A stretch of 64,000 bases of DNA. Source: Tulasnella sp. 424 (Eukaryota > Basidiomycota > Agaricomycetes > Cantharellales > Tulasnellaceae). The notes under the pieces were generated by a model. It was not told the DNA's origin. It worked only from the letters and a program-made list of their open reading frames with translations, and ran no database searches. Both the position numbers and the translations under genes were made by a program. Within the stretch, counting starts at the first letter, position 1; every line of letters begins with the position of its first letter. Below are positions 59,561 to 64,000 of this stretch, piece by piece. The stretch is taken from positions 437,480 to 501,479 of the forward strand of contig WSUB01000003.1 in NCBI GenBank assembly GCA_019633425.1. Reading direction: 5' to 3'.

Positions 59561-59647
59561 TGGCCTTTCCCTCCTCCAACTCAAGACAACCTCTAATCTC
59601 TGAGAAGCTTGGAGTACAGGCTACTCCTACAAGCCATTCTACAACGC

Positions 59648-60008
59648 ATGTTCCGTCTGTTCCAGGTCATGACTGAGAGAGGCAAGTACACTTTCATATC
59701 TTTCCTTACCCGTGCCCCAATGGCCTAACCACTGTTCCACTGCAGTTGAAGGACCTGCACCCGCTGATCCCCTCGAGACAGGATTTCGACCGTCATTGCT
59801 TCCTCTTTACAACACTCTTGGAGTTGGAGCTTGCTCCCTTGCGCTCGTCGTTGTGCTTGTTGCAATCTTTGGAGGGCAGACCCAGCTTCCAGTAAGGCCA
59901 GCGCGTCGGCCAGAGGGAGATCAACCCGGTACCGCGAATGCAGCCTCAACTGGAACGCGTCACTCAAGGGATCCGGTTGTGAAGGCTCAAAGAAAGATAC
60001 GGGACTAA
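59648..60008 (+). CDS. Family A small membrane protein, copy A3
   Basis: Two exons, join(59648..59681, 59746..60008), 98 residues. The intron (59682-59745) has a GCAAGT donor and a CTAACC branch site. The start aligned with A2 and A4 is CTA here, so the next in-frame ATG (MFRLFQVMTERV) is used. After the junction: EGPAPADPLETGFRPSLLP, LYNTLGVGACSLALVVVLVA (membrane segment), then the basic tail with STGTRHSRDPVVKAQRK. The tail signature RHSRDPVV is shared with A1 and A4. Function unknown. Confidence 0.65.
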
Positions 60009-61140
60009 TCTCTTATTTCTTGAGGTCCGTCTCATGTTGTTCGAAACGTTATTCACCAGTGCTCACTTCCATCCCGCTTCCAGGTCGCAAGCTATCGCCT
60101 TAGATGCCGCGTTTGGTCTCACCACGAAGTGACACCACACCCACCATCTCTTATGCCTCATGTTCGATGATATTCTTTCATTTCCTGTGTTAATTGTTGT
60201 ATCTAGAGACGGGTCTCTAGTGGTATTCTATACGAGCTTCTTCAATGGACATAACATGCGCCCTCTGTACCGCCTACCAAAGATTGAAAAGAGTTTTATA
60301 ACCAGAAAAACTTGAAGTGTAAATTTATTGCTAAGGTCGTAAGACAAAGTCGTAATTGGGTGTCGTACAACAAGCCACGAAATAAAAGTGAGAAACGCTG
60401 CTGTAAAGGTGGTCGATGAGAGGAGGAGGGAAAAAAAGAACTTCGCGGTACCCGTTCTTGGAAAAAATTGGTGCACCCATCCTCGATTAAATCGACTCGT
60501 GCGGTAATTTGAACGCTTAATAAATAGGAAGGGGTGATTCCAAGGGGTTAAAAGCCATGTTCTACGGGGGGAGATTTCAACACGGCCAGCCTGGTGTGCG
60601 GTATGTTAAGTTCGTGTTTGTCAGACCTTCTCACGTGATAAGTTTACGGTCATCAGTGTAGCAGTATTCTTGCGGATATAGAAGGTCGCGGAGCATTATT
60701 GACGCATTTGATATTTAAGCCCTGGGGATGCTGCTGCGGTCGATGGGGATACGCGCGCGTGTTGGAGTGTGACCAGCCTCAAGCCCCGAGCGGGTCCGCA
60801 TGTTATAGAAACAAATTAGAACATGCTGCACGCCTAAGCCGGATAATTGGCTTTAGTTCCCTGGGTACACGCGAATTCGTATTACACGCGGAAATTTGGT
60901 AAGGAGTGCATCCTTTATAAAGCAGTGTTCAAAATAACATGTGAAATCATAGATTGGATGGTGACGAGTGATGGCTGGCTGAGATTTTAATCTCTTCTCA
61001 TGCCGAGCAAGGGACTTGACTAATATCGATCGGCAATGGTCGAGTTTAAGCTTACACACTTGACCGGGCACTGCGGGCGGTTGGTGGCAGTGCACGTTCA
61101 AGAATGATCGGGCATTGGACCTGCCCGAGGCAAGCCCCTC
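60009..61140. repeat. Downstream part of segmental duplication, first copy
   Basis: 60009-60395 matches the 3' parts of units A1, A2 and A4, including one copy of the 75-base element (60331-60395). 60481-61140 is a close copy of 62929-63575 (shared blocks near GAACGCTTAATAAATAGGA and TACGGTCATCAGTGTAGCAG). No gene is seen here. Confidence 0.7.
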
Positions 61141-61511
61141 AAGCCTTTTCTCGATCGCCAGCGCTGGTGGCCGCTTCCGGTACCTCTCGCTAATTCCAGT
61201 GCCGGTACCTGCAAAGTCGCGATTACATCCCAATGGGGGAAGCCGAAGAGTAAGCGTGTAGTCCACCCTACAATTGTACAATCCCTTTAACCTTCACAAA
61301 CCCATTCTCTACCTACATCCCTCCACCAAATTACTGCGCATTCTCAGCCATATATAATGGGCTAGGTGAACTACAGGAAAGCTGCCACCAGCTACCAACG
61401 TACTCGTTGACAATGTAAGCCTTTTCTTTTCTCTCTTTTCTCTCGCATGAACATCAGACATGAGCCCCTGATCTTTTAGAGGTGCGGGCTACAGACTATT
61501 TCGACAAGGTA
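61141..61511. other. Leader and promoter of A4
   Basis: A TATATAATG element at 61351-61360 and a likely leader intron starting GTAAGCC near 61415 and ending TTTTAG near 61480, just before the A4 start. No other gene seen. Confidence 0.4.
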
Positions 61512-61911
61512 ATGGCGCCGCTACTACAGCGCATGTTCCGTCTGTTTCAAGTCATGACTGCGAGAGGCAAGTATGCACAGGCACGCTTTCCCTCTCCATG
61601 TCCCAAGGACCTGACCGCTGTTCCACGAGTCGACAGCTGAAGGACCTGAGTCCGCTGATCCCCTCGAGGCAGAACTGCGACCCTCATTTCTTCCCCCTTG
61701 CTCCATCCACAACACTATTATGGTTGGAGTTAGCTCCCTTGCGCTCGTCATCGTGCTTATTGCATACTTTGGGAGGGAGACCAAGCTCCCAGTGGGCTCG
61801 GTGCCCCGGCCGGACGGCGATCACCCGGCCAGCACCACAGGTGCAGTATCAACTGGAAGGCGCCACTCAAGGGATCCGGTCGTGGAGGTCCAGAGAAGGT
61901 TCCGGAGCTAA
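61512..61911 (+). CDS. Family A small membrane protein, copy A4
   Basis: Two exons, join(61512..61566, 61637..61911), 109 residues. Exon 1 (55 bases) has the same length and phase as in A2 and encodes MAPLLQRMFRLFQVMTAR. The intron (61567-61636) has a GCAAGT donor and CTGACC branch site. Then AEGPESADPLEAELRPS, a hydrophobic segment (IMVGVSSLALVIVLIAYFG) and a tail with RPDGDHPASTTGAVSTGRR and RHSRDPVVEVQRR. One predicted membrane span with a basic C-terminal tail. With A2 it defines the ancestral start. Function unknown. Confidence 0.7.
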
Positions 61912-62536
61912 TCCTGATTTCTTAAAGTACCACTCTTGTTGCTCGAACAGTTATCCACCAGCGCTCACTTTCATCTCACTTCCAGGTCACAAGCTATCGC
62001 CCCTAAATGCCGCATGTCTGGTTTCAGGTTTCACCACAACGTGAAATCACATCCGCCACCTGTACAGTATGCCCCACGCTCTATGCATATGATAATTTTT
62101 ATGTCCTGTTGTCAATTGCCCCATGTAGAGGCCAATCTCCAGGATTATTCTGTATGAGCTCGATCTTTTGAGCCTGCATCACGCCTTGTAACGCCCATCA
62201 ATAATTGCAATGAAGTTGATGAGCAATGTATAAAGGCCTAGAGTGTGATGTCATGGCTAAGGTCGTAAGAGAAAGTTGTAACAAAGGGTCGTACAACAAG
62301 CCAGGATGGAAAAGTGAGAGACAAGTCATTGCTAAGGTCGTAAGAGAAAGTCGTAACAGAGGGCCGTACAACAAGCCAGGATAGAAAAGCGAGAGACAAG
62401 TCGAGTGGGGGGACCAGATGGAGAAGTAGAGAAAGGGGAGAGAGTGGGAAATAATAAGATTACTACTCAACTAAACGTCTACACCGAATACGCCAAGGGT
62501 TGTCACCGCCTCGGCGCATGAAGATGACCCGTTGGT
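61912..62536. repeat. Unit A4, non-coding 3' part with tandem 75-base element
   Basis: This matches the 3' parts of the other family A units. The 75-base element beginning GCTAAGGTCGTAAGA is present twice in direct tandem (62256-62327 and 62331-62402), whereas A1 (7922-7985), A2 (10241-10313) and A3 (60331-60395) have one copy each. Confidence 0.75.
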
Positions 62537-62636
62537 TTAAACTCTACACTGTCGCTCTAAGGTGCTCCTAGAATCCATCGTCAACCGCCAACGCCGGGGA
62601 ACCACTTCCAGTACCACTATTTGTCGTAGCATCACT

Positions 62637-62950
62637 TTAAGGAACGTGGGGCGTACTTGGAACACTGGGATCGGCATCGGGAGTCGAAGGAGAAGCGGAG
62701 GCCACGGATTCTCTTCGGGCGCGGTTGATACGCTCGTATGCTTTGATAAGCGACGGTGTTGCAGGCAAGGAAGTAGGCGTTGGAGGTGCCAAGCGTGACT
62801 TCTGTTGAGAAGAGCTGGGGAGTACACGAGACGCGGAGGATGAAGCGCGACGCGAGAGCGGAGTTGGGCTCTCCGTCAACCTGAACGGGGCAGTCGAACC
62901 GACCGAACCGTTGTCCTCGTCCTCGATTACATCGATTCGTGCAGTAGCTT
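62637..62950 (-). pseudogene. Fragment of a Ser/Pro-rich protein gene
   Basis: A minus-strand stretch reads as a plausible last exon: a TTCAAG acceptor, then ARIDVIEDEDNGSVGS, RLTESPTPLSRRASSS, TPSLIKAYERINRARRES and a stop at 62637. The upstream part of the frame lies in duplicated non-coding DNA. The other copy of the duplication keeps only the first 25 or so bases of this exon (60481-60510), so it was lost there or added here. No complete gene is present and I do not recognise the parent protein. Confidence 0.4.
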
Positions 62951-63575
62951 GAACGCTTAATAAATAGGATGGAGCGACTCCTAAGGGGTTAAAAGGCCAT
63001 GTTCTTCGGGAGGAGATTTCAACACGGCCAGTCTGGTGTGCAGTACCTACCAGGTGGTTAAGTTCGTCGACCGCTTTGTCAGACCCTCTCACGTGACAAG
63101 CTTACGGTCATCAGTGTAGCAGTATTCTTGCGGATATGGTAAGGTAGCGGAGCATTATCGACGCATTTGAGGTCCAACCCTGCCACGCTGGGGATGCTGC
63201 TGTGGTGGATGGGGATACGCGTGTGTTGGAGCGTGGGCTGCCTCAAGGCCCGAGCTGGTCCGCATGTTATAGAAACAAATTAGAACATGCTGAACACCTG
63301 AGCCCGATAATTGGTTTTAGTTCCGTGGGTACACGCGAATTAGTATTAGACGCGAAAGTTTGGTAAGGAGTTTGTCCTTTAAGCATTGTTTGAAATAACC
63401 TGTGAAATCATGGAGTGGATGGTGGCTGACCGGGATTGTAATTTATTCTCATGCCGAGCGGCCTGAGCATGGGGCATTTGAAGTGTCGATCGGCGATGGA
63501 CGAGTTCAATTATAAGCTCGCACACCTGACCGGGAGCTCGAGAATGATCGGACATCCGGACGTGCCCAAGGCAAT
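62929..63575. repeat. Segmental duplication, second copy
   Basis: Close copy, same orientation, of 60481-61140. Similarity fades near 63575. Small indels distinguish the copies. No gene recognised in either. Confidence 0.72.
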
Positions 63576-64000
63576 TGCAAGTTCCTTCAATGGATTATTC
63601 TATTTGGCAACCCTTCAGGTTTGCCAACCCGACCAACACCCCCTTCCGATCCTGCCGGTCGAGGCATATCGGAAAGAGACACTGTATCATCCTTTCAGAG
63701 GAGAATGTCATAATAAAATGCGATTTATTTATGCAAACACAAAAGTATCGGCACGTCAGGTGGGACTTGACTAGTCGCCCAGCCCCTGCACAACATTATG
63801 TCGCTGCTGCCGCCAGGGTTTCAGTCATCAGGCAACTACAGCCTGTGAGCAACACCTTACAAGAGCACGCTTCAATATTACTTTAGTAGTACAGAATGCC
63901 ATTGCTGACGGTTTGTTTTGTGTCTCATTGTTATGTGGTGGACCCTGACAGCGGCGACGACACAGACCTTGTTGCGGGCGACTCTCACCCGACAACATGC
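63576..64000. other. Window end, no gene seen
   Basis: Short plus-strand frames only; nothing recognisable. Confidence 0.35.

Overview
The window is nuclear DNA of a basidiomycete fungus, most likely an agaricomycete. Genes carry many short introns (mostly 45-70 bases, GTRNGT donors, CTNAC-like branch sites). The set of single-copy genes (Cet1-type RNA triphosphatase, Aurora kinase, Ptc2-like phosphatase, mitochondrial malate dehydrogenase, NudCD1-like protein) and of filamentous-fungal genes (PL3 pectate lyase, Rds1-like ferritin-fold protein, intronless F-box protein, kinase-TPR fusion) fits this. I could not name the species. Exon models were built by hand from splice sites, and each full multi-exon model sums to a whole number of codons.

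Layout. 1-4.5 kb: a tandem duplication of about 2.3 kb carrying two copies of an unrecognised one-pass membrane protein gene. 4.5-6.6 kb: a BolA-like gene convergent with a pectate lyase. 7.3-11.1 kb: a tRNA-Asn gene with an intron, then two diverged copies of a repeat unit, each with a very small membrane-protein gene and the second with a truncated tRNA copy. 12-32.7 kb: a dense conserved block holding the Rds1-like gene, RNA triphosphatase, a damaged-looking GPI-type cysteine-rich gene, PP2C, NudCD1, a divergent membrane protein, Aurora kinase, F-box protein, malate dehydrogenase and the kinase-TPR gene. 33.4-38.5 kb: a 17-exon ABCB (multidrug/pheromone type) transporter. 40-51.4 kb: a gene-poor stretch with five small membrane-protein genes, all on the minus strand, sharing a C-terminal motif. 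51.4-59.5 kb: nothing convincing. 59.5-63.6 kb: a direct segmental duplication with two more copies of the small membrane-protein unit seen at 8-11 kb, now on the plus strand.

The conserved block is housekeeping and its genes do not form a pathway. The novelty lies in the flanks. Two separate families of roughly 84-165-residue one-pass membrane proteins (family A, four copies; family B, five copies) occupy otherwise gene-poor DNA. Members of both can have a tiny first coding exon ending in phase 1. Family A has a conserved intron that uses a GC donor in three of four copies. Six introns in the window look non-GT (five GC-AG, one possible GA-AG), a high count for one window.
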